Numbered from the stretch's first letter, positions 35,296 to 45,316 are shown. The stretch is 64,000 nt of DNA from DASXUL01 sp036504855 (GCA_036504855.1 DASXUL010000109.1:1-64000); one strand, 5' to 3'. Made by a program: numbers and translations. The notes: generated from the letters alone by a model not told the origin.

Positions 35296-36231
35296 ATGTC
35301 CGCCTCTTCCGTCTGCGTCGGCGTGGATGTCAGCAAGGCCCATCTGGACATCTGCATCACCGGCGAGCCCGTCTTCCGGGTCGGCAATGGGGAAGCCGGC
35401 CTCGACGCCCTCTGTCAGAGACTCTCCCCGATGACCGTGCGCCGCATCGTCATGGAAGCCACCGGCGGCTATGAACGCCCGGCCGCCGCCGCTCTGTGCG
35501 CCAAAGGCTACTCGGTGAGCGTGGTCAACCCGCGCCAGGCCCGGGACTTCGCCAAGGCCCTGGGGCAGCTGGCCAAGACCGACAGGCTGGACGCCAGGAT
35601 CCTGTGCCGCATGGCCGAGTGCCTGGAGACCCCGCCCACCCCGCTGCCTGATGAGGCCGCCCAGACGTTCCGCTCGCTTCTGTTGCGCCGTCGCCAGTTG
35701 TGCGACATCCTGGCGGCGGAGAGGAACCGCCGCCAAACGGCCCATCCGAGTGTCTGCCCCAACCTGGACGAGCACATCCAGTGGCTGAAGGCGTGCATCG
35801 ACGACATCGACAACGACATTGACCAGTCCCTTCGGGAGCACACCGAGTTGGGGGAGAAGGAGAAGATGTTGCGGACGGTTCCCGGTGTGGGACCGATCCT
35901 GGCCCGCACGGTCTTGTTCGAGATGCCGGAGTTGGGACGGCTTACGGGCAAACAGGCATCGGCCCTGGCGGGGGTGGCTCCTTTGAACCGGGATTCGGGG
36001 GCCTTCCGCGGTCATCGGTCCACGTGGGGAGGGCGGGCGGACGTTCGTCGGGTGCTGTTCACCGCCACGCTGTGCGCCGTTCGCTACAATCCGGTGTTGC
36101 GTTCCGCCTATGAGCAGATGGTCGCCAGGGGGAAACCGAAGAAGGTCGCTCTGGTCGCCTGTATGCGCCGCCTCCTTTGCATCCTCAACGCCATGCTCCG
36201 CGACCACCGCGCCTGGCAACCTGCCGCTTGA
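35296..36231 (+). CDS. IS110-family transposase (DEDD recombinase)
   Basis: 311 residues, full length. The N-terminal RuvC-like DEDD domain shows Asp11 in VGVDVSKAHLD, Glu in VMEATGGYE and the acidic TDRLDA segment. The C-terminal Tnp20 domain shows LRTVPGVGPILARTVLFEM and LAGVAPLNRDSG with the expected serine region. The AAGGAGAAG box precedes the ATG at 35296. No frameshift or stop is seen, so the enzyme may be active. Confidence 0.93.
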   Translation: MSASSVCVGVDVSKAHLDICITGEPVFRVGNGEAGLDALCQRLSPMTVRRIVMEATGGYERPAAAALCAKGYSVSVVNPRQARDFAKALGQLAKTDRLDARILCRMAECLETPPTPLPDEAAQTFRSLLLRRRQLCDILAAERNRRQTAHPSVCPNLDEHIQWLKACIDDIDNDIDQSLREHTELGEKEKMLRTVPGVGPILARTVLFEMPELGRLTGKQASALAGVAPLNRDSGAFRGHRSTWGGRADVRRVLFTATLCAVRYNPVLRSAYEQMVARGKPKKVALVACMRRLLCILNAMLRDHRAWQPAA

Positions 36232-36263
36232 GGGGGCTCGCCGAACATGCGATGAGCCCCCTC
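36230..36263 (+). terminator. Hairpin after the IS110 transposase
   Basis: GAGGGGGCTC (36230-36239) pairs perfectly with GAGCCCCCTC (36254-36263), starting at the transposase stop codon. It may mark the right part of the element and end the transposase message. The only ATG of the following HNH gene lies inside this hairpin. Confidence 0.6.
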
Positions 36264-36977
36264 GCACTTGCCCTATCAGAAATTCCGAAACACAGTTGCT
36301 ACTGCGGGCAATTCCTCCACCCTGCTTTATCCCCGGAGTGCGGAGTGGAGCGGGAGCACGTCATCGCGGGCTCCTTCTTCCCGTCGGCCTTTCGGGGCGA
36401 CGCGCCCAAGGTGTGGGCCTGCTCATCATGTAACCGGGCCATATCGCACGCCGAGGGCAAGGTTCGTGACTACTTGGTTCTGTTGGCGCCAAACACTCAT
36501 CTCAACGAAATCCGCGACGGTCCCGCTTCCCGGTCCTTCCAGTACGACCGGAGACGGGCGAAGAGGCTGTGGGATGCGCGGCAGGAGGGGCCAGCCGTGA
36601 CTCCAGGCGGCATCTGGGCGCCGCACCAGTTGGCTCTGCCGCTCAATTGGGAGGAAATGGAACCCGTTCTGATGAAGTGGGTCCGGGGCTTGTACTACTA
36701 CCATGAGGCGCATATCATCCCGCTCGGTTGTGAGGTGATGGTCGGCATAACGCAGGAGCGCCGGGTTCAGGAGTTCTTCGAGATGCTCATTTTGGGGTCG
36801 CGGTATACGGTCAATCACATTGGCGGGGTGACCGATATATTCACCTACGGCTACACCCGCATGGAGGGCGATGGGCCGGACTCCCTCTGGTTGATGGCCT
36901 ACGGCAACGGTCCCAGGATATACGCGGCGGTCGGGCCGACGGCGACCCGCCCCCTGAAGCGTCTCTTCGTAGAATGA
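36252..36977 (+). CDS. HNH-type nuclease-like protein, possibly 5'-truncated
   Basis: 241 residues. The N-terminal third shows a zinc-ribbon HNH pattern: CYCG, then EREHVIAGSFFPSAF (the REH(V)I form of the first catalytic block) and VWACSSCNRAISHAEG (the C-x-x-CN block). The remainder is not recognised. The only ATG, at 36252, is inside the terminal hairpin of the IS110-type element and has no ribosome binding site, so the original 5' end may have been replaced by the insertion. The role could be defence or mobile-element related; nothing else supports it. Confidence 0.55.
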   Translation: MSPLALALSEIPKHSCYCGQFLHPALSPECGVEREHVIAGSFFPSAFRGDAPKVWACSSCNRAISHAEGKVRDYLVLLAPNTHLNEIRDGPASRSFQYDRRRAKRLWDARQEGPAVTPGGIWAPHQLALPLNWEEMEPVLMKWVRGLYYYHEAHIIPLGCEVMVGITQERRVQEFFEMLILGSRYTVNHIGGVTDIFTYGYTRMEGDGPDSLWLMAYGNGPRIYAAVGPTATRPLKRLFVE

Positions 36978-37286
36978 CCTCGCCTTCCGTACGGAGGGCG
37001 CCGGGCCTGGTGGTCCGATGGGCCTTTTGCCGGGCGGCATCGTGGGTCGTCCGGCCGCGGGCACACACGTGGGCGGTTACCTGCGCGGTGCTCTCATTTC
37101 AAGCTCAAGATCACTACTCCCATAGACCAGTATGCGGTCATTCTCCCTGAGCAGTGGCAGGAGCGACGCATGTCCGGCGCGCCGCGGAACGCCGCCGTGA
37201 TCAGCTCGTCACACGTTTGGACGGGCCATTCCTCACCGGCATTGCGCCGGCCGCCCGGCCCGTCGTCCCCCCCAAAGGAGAGCGTC
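36978..37286. other. Gene-free gap before the 921-residue beta-helix gene
   Basis: 309 bases with no RNA gene or repeat that I recognise. A short stretch near 37100-37200 reads without stops as a protein-like segment in the frame of the downstream gene, but it has no start or ribosome binding site of its own. Confidence 0.4.
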
Positions 37287-40052
37287 ATGCGCATCGCGGT
37301 AACCTGCTTCCTGTTGGCATCCCTGGCCTCGGCCCGTTCCGCCGTCGTGTACGTGAAGGATAGCGGCGGAGCCGCGCATGACGGAACGTCCTGGGCTACC
37401 GCCTTTGCGGGCATCCAGGATGGGCTGGATGCGGCCAGACCGGGCGACGAGGTTTGGGTGGCCGGACACGCTCCCGGCGTGAACCTCGTCTTTCGCACGT
37501 CGAACGTAGCGCTCTATGGCGGCTTCTCCGGCGGTGAGACGAGCCGGCCCCAGCCCAGGGGAAACCGATCCATTCTGACTCCCGCTACGTCCGATCCCGT
37601 CGTCACGATACTCGCCTCCGCGACCGGCGCCGTGTTGGATGGGTTCGATATCTCGAGAGGCGCCGGGCCGGCCGGGGGCGGCGTGGTTTGCCGGGCGACC
37701 AATGTTACGCTTTCCAACAACGCCATCCATCAGTGCGGGGCGATGGGCGCGGCGGGAGGCGGCATTTTGTGCGAAGCGGGCTCCTCGGCGACGATCTGGG
37801 GCAACGTCATCGAGAGCTGCGCGGCGGAGAACGGCGGCGGCATTCTGGGCGCAAGCGCCGCGCTGGTGATCGCCGGCAACACGATTCGCAACAATGACGC
37901 GGTCGCCGGCGCGGACGGCCGCGCCGTGTACAGCAACCTGTCGCGAGGCGGCGGCGTTGCCATCATGGGCGGTTCGGCCACGATCACGGACAACGCCATC
38001 TCAGGGAACGCCGCGCGCTCCGGCGGCGGCATTTGGGCCGACGCTGCCGACCTGATCGTTGTGCGCAACCAGATCCTGGACAACGTGGCGTTCCGGGAGT
38101 CGATCCCGAGCGTCGCCATGGTGGTTACGGCTAGCGGTGGAGGGGTCGGCGTTTCGTACGGCACGGCCACGCTGAAGGACAACGTATTTGCCCGCAACCG
38201 CGTGGTCGGAGATGCGCTGGTGAGCATCGGAGGGACGGCCGACGTCCGAGGCGGCGGGCTATCGTGCGCCGGCATCGGCGGCGTCGTGGCGAACAACACG
38301 TTCCTGGGGAATTCCGCCAGCGCGGCGGGAGCCGCGTATGGAAGTTCCGGCACAGTCTGCGCAGGCGGCGGCGCCTACCTGTCTGGGACCATCGACGTGG
38401 CCAACAACATCTTCACGGCGAACAGCGCAACCACCATGCCGGACGGGGGCGGCGCCGACGGCGGGTGTACGGCGCCAACGTACCCGTTGCAGGGACGGCA
38501 GACCCATAACCTCTTCTTTGCCAACTCTCCAGACAGGACGGCGCCGACCGGCGTCGGCGACGTTCTGGCGGACCCCCTGCTCCCCGCCCTGGCTCCCTAC
38601 ATCCCGCCGATCGGTTCGCCCGCCGTGGATGCGGGCGAGATTTCCTTCGCGGCGGAGGGCGACACGGATGCGGCCGGGAGCCAGCGCGTGCAGGGCCGGC
38701 GCGTGGACATCGGGGCGTATGAGGTTCCCAAGCCGCCGGGCCCAGCGCGGGTCTTCGTTTCGCCGGAGGGAAGCGATGCCGCCGATGGTCTGAGCTGGGC
38801 CACGGCGAAGGCATCCATCCCTGCCGCTCTGAATGCGATCGGGCTGGATGGCGACGTGTGGGTGCGCGAGGGCGCCTACGCTGGAGGGTTCGGCATTCCC
38901 AGCCGCGTGGCGCTGTACGGCGGATTCCGGGGCGATGAAACAGGGCTGGAGCAGCACGACTTCCGCGCGCGGCCGACCGTGATCGACGCGGCCGGGGCGC
39001 CGGTGGCGGTGGACATACCGACCTACGTCACGTCTGTCCGCTTGGATGGCTTCACGGTGCGCAATGCCGGCGGAAGCCAGTACTTTGCCGGATACGGGGC
39101 CGGAATCCATAGCGCGGGCCGCAACGTAACGATTGTGAACAACACCGTTACCGACAATGGCGTTAGCGCAACGGGCTCGAATCCGGGCGCTACGTGCGCC
39201 GGAATCCTCGTGGACGGCGGTTCCGCAACCATCGCCGGCAATGTCATTCAGGATAACTGGGCCTCAGCGTCCCGATCCGGGCCGCCTCAGTTCGCCTCCA
39301 TGGTCGGCGCCCTCGGGGCGGGCGTTTACGTCAGCGGGGCGCAAGCCACGGTGGTAAACAACCTCGTCACCCGCAACTCCGTGGCGACCTACGGAGTTGC
39401 GAGCATCGTGTTCGAGTCCGGCGGAGGCATCGTGGCTCAAGCCGCCTCGGGCGTCATCGCGAACAACACCATCGTTGACAATGCCAGCCAGGCCTTTGGT
39501 CGCGTAAAGTCGTTCGAACGCGGCATCGAACTCTCGGGCGATTGCTCGGGCCTCACGCTGGCGAACAACATCGTGGCGTTCAACGGCAACGGCGTCGTGT
39601 GGAGCGGCGTCGCCGCGGACCCAAAGCCGACGCTCTCGCATAACGATCTGTTTGGGAATGCGACCGCTGCCTATTCCGGCATCGACGCGGGGGCCACGGA
39701 TACCGCCGCCGATCCGCTGTTCCTGGACCGGCCGGGCGGCGACTACCGGCTGGCGCCGGGTTCGCCTTGCATAGATGCGGGCGATGACGCCTTTGCTCCC
39801 AGTGAGCCTCTCGATTTGCTCGGCTCGCCGCGACGGTTTGGCCTTCACATCGACATCGGCGCATACGAGACGGGGCCGGTCGGCCCGCATCGCGTGCTGG
39901 ACGCGGCGCGCATTCTGCGCATCGCGGCCGGCCTCGCCTCGCCGGCGGCCGGGGAATTCGCGCGGCTGGACCTCGTTCGCGGGGACGGACTGAATGCGGC
40001 CGATGCGGCGCGGGCCGCCCGGAAAGCGTTCGGCCTGGACCCGAACCCGTAG
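37287..40052 (+). CDS. Secreted protein with two beta-helix units and dockerin-like tail
   Basis: 921 residues from an ATG behind AAAGGAG. Signal peptide (MRIAVTCFLLASLASARSAV), then two beta-helix units. Unit 1 (~20-500) opens with WATAFAGIQDGLDAARPGDEVWVAG and LYGGFSGGE; unit 2 (~505-860) opens with VSPEGSDAADGLSWATAKAS and YGGFRGDE. Coils read IANNTIVDN, IAGNTIRNN and VANNIFTAN. The C-terminal module (AARILRIAAGLASPAAGEF... LNAADAARAARKAFGL) is shared with three other proteins in this window. No catalytic residues are evident. Confidence 0.85.
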   Translation: MRIAVTCFLLASLASARSAVVYVKDSGGAAHDGTSWATAFAGIQDGLDAARPGDEVWVAGHAPGVNLVFRTSNVALYGGFSGGETSRPQPRGNRSILTPATSDPVVTILASATGAVLDGFDISRGAGPAGGGVVCRATNVTLSNNAIHQCGAMGAAGGGILCEAGSSATIWGNVIESCAAENGGGILGASAALVIAGNTIRNNDAVAGADGRAVYSNLSRGGGVAIMGGSATITDNAISGNAARSGGGIWADAADLIVVRNQILDNVAFRESIPSVAMVVTASGGGVGVSYGTATLKDNVFARNRVVGDALVSIGGTADVRGGGLSCAGIGGVVANNTFLGNSASAAGAAYGSSGTVCAGGGAYLSGTIDVANNIFTANSATTMPDGGGADGGCTAPTYPLQGRQTHNLFFANSPDRTAPTGVGDVLADPLLPALAPYIPPIGSPAVDAGEISFAAEGDTDAAGSQRVQGRRVDIGAYEVPKPPGPARVFVSPEGSDAADGLSWATAKASIPAALNAIGLDGDVWVREGAYAGGFGIPSRVALYGGFRGDETGLEQHDFRARPTVIDAAGAPVAVDIPTYVTSVRLDGFTVRNAGGSQYFAGYGAGIHSAGRNVTIVNNTVTDNGVSATGSNPGATCAGILVDGGSATIAGNVIQDNWASASRSGPPQFASMVGALGAGVYVSGAQATVVNNLVTRNSVATYGVASIVFESGGGIVAQAASGVIANNTIVDNASQAFGRVKSFERGIELSGDCSGLTLANNIVAFNGNGVVWSGVAADPKPTLSHNDLFGNATAAYSGIDAGATDTAADPLFLDRPGGDYRLAPGSPCIDAGDDAFAPSEPLDLLGSPRRFGLHIDIGAYETGPVGPHRVLDAARILRIAAGLASPAAGEFARLDLVRGDGLNAADAARAARKAFGLDPNP

Positions 40053-40085
40053 CCGCGCGGCTGGCCCTGCTACAATGCCTGTACC

Positions 40086-41732
40086 ATGGACCAGATCCGC
40101 AATCTCCTATGGCTGAAGGCGCGCCTGTCGCTGGCCGGCTACCGCAAACGGAAGGGGCTCGTTTTCTCCCTGGTCCTCGGGGCGCCCATCGCCGTGGGAG
40201 CCATGTTTGGGCTCTACTTCGCCGGTCTCGTGGCTTTCTGGAGCCTGCCCGCCGAACAGAGCCGGCAGATCCTGAACGGCGCGCTCTCCGCCATCTACGT
40301 GGGCTGGTTGCTCGGGCCGCTATTGGGCTTCTCGCTGAACGAGGGCTACGACATCTCGAAGCTCCTCCACTATCCCGTGGCGGGCCGGACCATCTTCCTG
40401 GCCAACCTCCTTGGTTCCGCGTTCGACAAAACGGTGCTCTTTCTCGCCGTGCCGCTGCTCTGCATCCCCGTTGCCCTGGGCGGCACGCTGGGCCGGGGCC
40501 TCCTGATGACGGCGGTTCTGGCCGTATTCCTGTTCCACACGATGGCGCTCTCCCAGGCCGTGCTCACATTGCTGTGGGGCATGTTGCGATCGCGCCGCGT
40601 GGCGGATGTCTGGAAGGTGGCGGCGGCCCTGGTGGGGACCGTGGTGGGCCTTGGCTATCAGGTGATGGCCCGCCATATGGACCGGGCCGTGCCCGCTGTT
40701 GTGCTCTCTCAGCCGTCGCATTACACGCGGTTCCTGCCCTCTGGCCTCGCGGCCGACGCTCTGATGGCCATCCATGGCGGCGACGCGTCGGGCGCGGCAT
40801 GGCGGGCAATGGTCCTGCTGCTTGTGCTGGCCATTACGGTGGCGCTGGCGGGCGGGCTGGTGCAACGGGTGGCCGCCGGGGACCTCGTGCTGGACCGTGT
40901 GGGCCTCGCGGCGAAGCCGGAGCGCGTCCACCGGGAAAGCGGGCGCTTCGTTCTACCTTCCTGGGTTCCGCCGGCCACCGCCGCGATGTTCCAGAAAGAG
41001 ATGCGCACGATCCAGCGCGATCCGCAGGTGAAGATCGAACTGCTGCAGCGCCTGGCGGGGCTGATTGCCTGGCCGGTGATCATGTTCACCTCCCCGCGAG
41101 GGTTGTCCGCCGGCGATGTCTTCGGGCTCAGGGGGTATGCGTTCCTCTTCCCGATGGGGATGCTGACGTTCATGCTGCTCATTGCCGCGTCCAACATCCT
41201 GGCGCGAGACCGCGGCGGACTGACCCTGCTGTTCACCATGCCCGCGCCCCGGAGATCGTTCTTCTATGGCAAGAACCTGGCGATGCTGCTGTTGTTCACG
41301 CCTGTGAACGCGGTTCTCTGCGCCCTGGTGGCCTACGGCGCGCGCGATCTCCGCGATGCGCTGCCGGCCTTTCTGGCGGGCGAGTTCCTGATGCTGATGA
41401 TGCTGGGAGAGGGAAACCTCGTGAGCGTTTTCAACCCCATGGCGGCGGTGGAGCGCGGGAAGAACCCATACACCACCGGCCGGGGCTGTTCCCCCCTGGG
41501 CTGCATCGGTTCAGTTGCCGGCTTCCTGGCGTTCGTGATCGCCGGCGCGCCCGTAACGCTGGCCTACCTGGCTCCGGCGGCGTGGATCTCGCCGGCGTGG
41601 TTCTTCCTCACGACGCCGCTGGCGGCCGTCTATTCCGTGGTTGTGTACGGCCTTTCCACAGCCTGGGCAGCCCGCGCCCTCGAAAGGCGCGAGCCGGAAG
41701 TGCTGCGCGCTATCCTGAGACTGCCGGGCTGA
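40086..41732 (+). CDS. ABC-2-like polytopic membrane protein (lone permease)
   Basis: 548 residues with ten or more hydrophobic helices (VFSLVLGAPIAVGAMFGLYFAG near the start; VTLAYLAPAAWISPAWFFL near the end) and two large soluble loops. The central loop (FQKEMRTIQRDPQVKIELLQ) is typical of ABC-2-type exporter permeases. No ATP-binding partner lies nearby. An extended -10-like TACAAT precedes the start by about 20 bases. The substrate is unknown. Confidence 0.65.
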   Translation: MDQIRNLLWLKARLSLAGYRKRKGLVFSLVLGAPIAVGAMFGLYFAGLVAFWSLPAEQSRQILNGALSAIYVGWLLGPLLGFSLNEGYDISKLLHYPVAGRTIFLANLLGSAFDKTVLFLAVPLLCIPVALGGTLGRGLLMTAVLAVFLFHTMALSQAVLTLLWGMLRSRRVADVWKVAAALVGTVVGLGYQVMARHMDRAVPAVVLSQPSHYTRFLPSGLAADALMAIHGGDASGAAWRAMVLLLVLAITVALAGGLVQRVAAGDLVLDRVGLAAKPERVHRESGRFVLPSWVPPATAAMFQKEMRTIQRDPQVKIELLQRLAGLIAWPVIMFTSPRGLSAGDVFGLRGYAFLFPMGMLTFMLLIAASNILARDRGGLTLLFTMPAPRRSFFYGKNLAMLLLFTPVNAVLCALVAYGARDLRDALPAFLAGEFLMLMMLGEGNLVSVFNPMAAVERGKNPYTTGRGCSPLGCIGSVAGFLAFVIAGAPVTLAYLAPAAWISPAWFFLTTPLAAVYSVVVYGLSTAWAARALERREPEVLRAILRLPG

Positions 41733-41802
41733 GCGAGCCCCAATTCCGTTGCCCCACACGGGAACCGGCCTGCATCGGGCCGGTGTTGGGTAAGTTGGCG
41801 CT

Positions 41803-43887
41803 ATGACCGATTCCGTTTGCAGCATTCTGGGTGACATTCGGGCACGCTACCGTGGCGTGCCCATTCTGACGCTTGCGCAGACGGCGCTCTGGGACGACCC
41901 CCTGAAGGCGATGGTCAAGGGTTTCCTTGACGACGGGGCTCCCGGCGCGCGCCTCGTTCTGGGCGTGATGGACACGGACTACTTTTCACGCCTCCCCAAA
42001 CCGCCCGGCGCCTTGGCCCCGTTTGACGTGCTGGCCCACAACGACGGCACAACGCGTGACCTCTGGGCCGCCGTGGGCGAGATGAGTTGCCTCCTGGGCG
42101 CGGAAACGCCGCTGCCGGTTCACAAACTGGCCGAACATGGCGTCCGCAAGGGGCAGGTGGCCGCGGCGCTGGGCGGCGACTGTAGCGCCCCCTGTTGCAC
42201 GTCTTTCATCGACGCCATCACCGAGGCGTGGGGCTGGCGCGGGCTGGCCCAGACGCAGGGCCGCCGCCTGCTGGCGGGCGATGTCCGCCTCTCAGAGCTC
42301 AAGGATCCGCTGTTGCGACAGGTGGACTGGGCGCTGGCCGAGACGGCGAAGGTGGCGGGGAGGCCACTGGCTCCGTTCGCCGCGGAGTTCCGCCGCCGCA
42401 TCGCCGCCTTTGTGGATGAGCATCCCGAAGGCAACCTGGCCGACCTGTATCTGGCCATCCTCCCCTTCCTGTATGAAACCCTCCTGGGGCGCGAGCCGGC
42501 CGGCCTGGAGTACACCCGTTCCTCGGAGCTGCTGAGCTTCAACCGCAACACCGCCAACCGCGCTCGCTTCCGCCCGCTGGACCTCTTCCTGAACCCGGAT
42601 ACCCGCCCCCTGGCCGCGGCTCACTACAATGAGGCCGTTCGCCACGGCGGCATCGCCACGCTGGACCGGTTCGGCGACGACGCCATCCCCTTCGAGGTGG
42701 CCATCCCGGGCCACGGTCGCGGAACCCTTCACCTCACCGATGCGGCTCTGGACATTGACACGGATGAGCCGGTGACCATTGAACTCCAGCGGCCCGTGCG
42801 CACCCGCCGCGAGCTGGCGGTCGTGCTGGAAGAGCGGTTCGGGCCCGATGTGGCGCTCCTCGGCAAAGCGGTGGTGCTGATCACCATGCTCGCCGGCGAG
42901 TACATCTTCCTGTTCAACGAAACTGGCTCCCCGTATGTGACGCGCTCGTGCCACTGGAACGCGCTGTTGGGGATGGACGGCATCGGCCTGAACCTGTACC
43001 CCATCATGCGCCTCGGCGTGCGGCCCCTGGATACCATCGGCGCCGCCGGCGGGGAGATCGCCCTGCCGCCTCACATGGCCAGCGTTTTCGGAACCGAGCG
43101 GCTGCCGGCGCCCGAGCTGGCCGCAACGTGGCGCGCGGCCGCCAGCCGTGCGGAGGATACGCTGAGAGCTATCCAGAGCATCACCCGGCCCGCGGACTGG
43201 CTGGTTCATCTGGCCTCCGAGCCGAACGCCGAAGCGCGCTGGAAGACGAGCGCCGCGGAGCACCGCGACCTGCGTGCGGAACGGTTCGCTCACGGCGAGG
43301 CGGTGCGCCGGGTGAACGCGCTCGGCGAGGCGCTCATCCGCCGGCTCCGGGTTCTGCGCGCCGAGGCGAACGCGTTGGAGATGGAAAAGGGGCGGCACTT
43401 CCGCGCCTGCGTTTGGCCCGTACAGGACACTCTTTCCGAGGCGCGGCGCTCCGGAGCGGACACGGCCGGCCTGGAAGAAGGGCTCGGCGCCGAGATGGAA
43501 CGGCGGCAGCGGTTCGTTACGGAGATAGCGGACCGACGGTCCGCCATCGCGCGCGTTGAGAGCGAAAGGGCCGCGTTGGCCGCCGAGCGGCGCGCGTTGA
43601 CCGATGACCCGGCGGTTGGCGCCCGGGAGGCCCGCCTCCGCGTGCTGGAAGGGGAAGCAGAGCGTGAGAAGGCCCGGCGCATCCGGGACGCTTGGATGAC
43701 CGCCGAGGCGCTGCGCCATACGCAGCCCCGCCCCACCGCCTGGTGGTTTCCCGCCGTGGATGCCTCCGGCGCCTGGTTCTCCGCCCTCACGGAGACGGCC
43801 GCTCTGCGCTGGCAATCGCTGATGGGCGGCGCCTGCTCCGAGCCGTCCGCCGGGGAAATCTCGGAATCCACCGTCCTCAGCATTTGA
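41803..43887 (+). CDS. Large protein of unknown function with a C-terminal coiled coil
   Basis: 694 residues I do not recognise. No signal or membrane helix. The N-terminal half contains a Cys cluster (GGDCSAPCCTS) and an aspartate-containing LGVMDTDYFSRLP block. The central part has TITML-like hydrophobic strands (VVLITMLAGEYIFLFNETGSPYVTRS). Residues ~500-630 form a charged Arg/Glu/Ala-rich coiled coil (RFVTEIADRRSAIARVESER and following). It could be a cytoplasmic enzyme or scaffold. It follows the ABC-2-like gene by 70 bases on the same strand. Confidence 0.6.
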   Translation: MTDSVCSILGDIRARYRGVPILTLAQTALWDDPLKAMVKGFLDDGAPGARLVLGVMDTDYFSRLPKPPGALAPFDVLAHNDGTTRDLWAAVGEMSCLLGAETPLPVHKLAEHGVRKGQVAAALGGDCSAPCCTSFIDAITEAWGWRGLAQTQGRRLLAGDVRLSELKDPLLRQVDWALAETAKVAGRPLAPFAAEFRRRIAAFVDEHPEGNLADLYLAILPFLYETLLGREPAGLEYTRSSELLSFNRNTANRARFRPLDLFLNPDTRPLAAAHYNEAVRHGGIATLDRFGDDAIPFEVAIPGHGRGTLHLTDAALDIDTDEPVTIELQRPVRTRRELAVVLEERFGPDVALLGKAVVLITMLAGEYIFLFNETGSPYVTRSCHWNALLGMDGIGLNLYPIMRLGVRPLDTIGAAGGEIALPPHMASVFGTERLPAPELAATWRAAASRAEDTLRAIQSITRPADWLVHLASEPNAEARWKTSAAEHRDLRAERFAHGEAVRRVNALGEALIRRLRVLRAEANALEMEKGRHFRACVWPVQDTLSEARRSGADTAGLEEGLGAEMERRQRFVTEIADRRSAIARVESERAALAAERRALTDDPAVGAREARLRVLEGEAEREKARRIRDAWMTAEALRHTQPRPTAWWFPAVDASGAWFSALTETAALRWQSLMGGACSEPSAGEISESTVLSI

Positions 43888-44040
43888 GGGCGGACCAGCG
43901 GCCGATTTCCGCTCAGCGCCAATCGCCGGGCCCCGAGGGGCCGGCTCAGGGGACGAACGGCGCCTTCGCGCCGTGATATCAGGGCGCACAGCCGCCCTCA
44001 TTACCTAGCATCCGGCCAGCGGCGCGCGATACGGAAGACG

Positions 44041-45309
44041 ATGACAACCCTCACCCTGGACGTGTTCCGAACCCTGCTGGCTAACGGTCACGGCCGCGCC
44101 GTGCTCTACCTGGAGACCCATGACCCCGCGCCGTTCCGCGAAGCAATCTTGCACGCCTGCTTGAACGACCTGCGGTACGATCGACAGACGGAGAACAGCC
44201 GCGCGCCGTACCTGTACGCGCTGATCCAGCTCTCGGGTGACTTCGCCGGTTTGCGCGACTGCATCCTGGCGGCGCTGGCCGATCCGGGAGAGGGCGAGAG
44301 CGAGCGACAGCTATACGATCTGGCCTACGAGTTCGCCCGCCGGGGCGACGCCGGCGCCCGCGCGGCCCTGTACGCCGCGTTTGATCGGAACAGCGGGTCG
44401 GATGAGCCCCTGCCGGCGGATTCGTTGGCGCTACTGGATGGTCCGGCCGCCCTGTCCTTTGCTGCTGAACGGCTCCTTCCAGACGAGGACGGCGAAGAGG
44501 ACTGGGAGCTTGTGAGCGCACTGGACGGTTTGATGGAGCGTGACGGGGTAGCCGAGACCCGGGTCGCCCTGGAGACGCTCCAAAGCCCCAGCGTGAATCG
44601 ATTGCTGGCCTTCGTGGACCGAGAAGCGGCAGAGCGGGCCGCGCGTCCGGAGGGTCCGGCGCCCCGACGCCCGGCGTTGCCCTATAGCGAAATGCGCCGC
44701 CGTATCCTCGCGGGCGACAGGTCTCGCACCTACCCCATAGCGATGACGCGATGGGGGCAGCGCGCCAATGATGTCGATCTGCTCCTCGCCGCCAATGATG
44801 CGCTTGCCGAAACGGACCCCGTGCGCCGCAGAGCGTTTCTGGGTGTTTTCCAGCAGCGCGCCTGGCCGATCGATCCGCAACCGCTGATCGCGCTGGCCGA
44901 CGACCCGGATGAGCGCGTGGCTCGGTTGGCCCGGGTGGCTCTTGGATACGTGGCGCACCCGTCTGTGCGCGGGTGGGCGCTGGAAGTTGCATGTGACCTC
45001 GAGATGCGAAGCTTCGCGGTCGGCGCACTCAGCACGAATCGCGAGCCCGACGACGACGCCCTCGTTGCGAGCTGGCTGGAGGATCCGCCGGCGGACCGCA
45101 CCGCCCTGCACTGCCTGACCTGGAGCGCGATCGACTACGCCAAGGCCCACCCCGGCCCGGGCGTCAACCGCGTGCTGCGCGCCGTCTATGAGCACGTCCC
45201 GTGCTCGCAATGTCGCGGGCGCGCTCTGGATGAGCTCTCGAAATGCGGTCCCCTCCCCGAGTCTATCGTCGCCGAGATCCGGCACGATGCGGACCGGCTG
45301 GCCTACTGA
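44041..45309 (+). CDS. HEAT-repeat-like hypothetical protein
   Basis: 422 residues made mostly of paired helices with Ala/Leu/Asp-rich repeats (RRGDAGARAALYAAFD, PDERVARLARVALGYVAHPSVRGWALEVA). This suggests an alpha-solenoid for protein binding. A CSQCRG motif near the C-terminus may be a small metal site. No catalytic signature. Same strand as the preceding unknown gene, 153 bases away. I cannot say what it binds. Confidence 0.6.
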   Translation: MTTLTLDVFRTLLANGHGRAVLYLETHDPAPFREAILHACLNDLRYDRQTENSRAPYLYALIQLSGDFAGLRDCILAALADPGEGESERQLYDLAYEFARRGDAGARAALYAAFDRNSGSDEPLPADSLALLDGPAALSFAAERLLPDEDGEEDWELVSALDGLMERDGVAETRVALETLQSPSVNRLLAFVDREAAERAARPEGPAPRRPALPYSEMRRRILAGDRSRTYPIAMTRWGQRANDVDLLLAANDALAETDPVRRRAFLGVFQQRAWPIDPQPLIALADDPDERVARLARVALGYVAHPSVRGWALEVACDLEMRSFAVGALSTNREPDDDALVASWLEDPPADRTALHCLTWSAIDYAKAHPGPGVNRVLRAVYEHVPCSQCRGRALDELSKCGPLPESIVAEIRHDADRLAY

Positions 45310-45316
45310 GACGGAT

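Larger units (their letters stand above)
34927..36263 (+). mobile_element. IS110-family insertion sequence (ends approximate)
   Basis: A single DEDD transposase gene with a ~370-base structured leader and a hairpin right after its stop. The exact ends cannot be set because IS110 elements lack clear terminal repeats and target duplications. The left end is somewhere in 34927-35000 and the right end between 36232 and about 36290. It sits between mazF and the HNH gene. Confidence 0.7.

Noticed and set aside
37100..37286. Protein-like stretch upstream of the 37287 gene in the same frame
   Set aside because: The clear signal peptide and AAAGGAG box place the start at 37287; the upstream stretch has no support as a separate gene.
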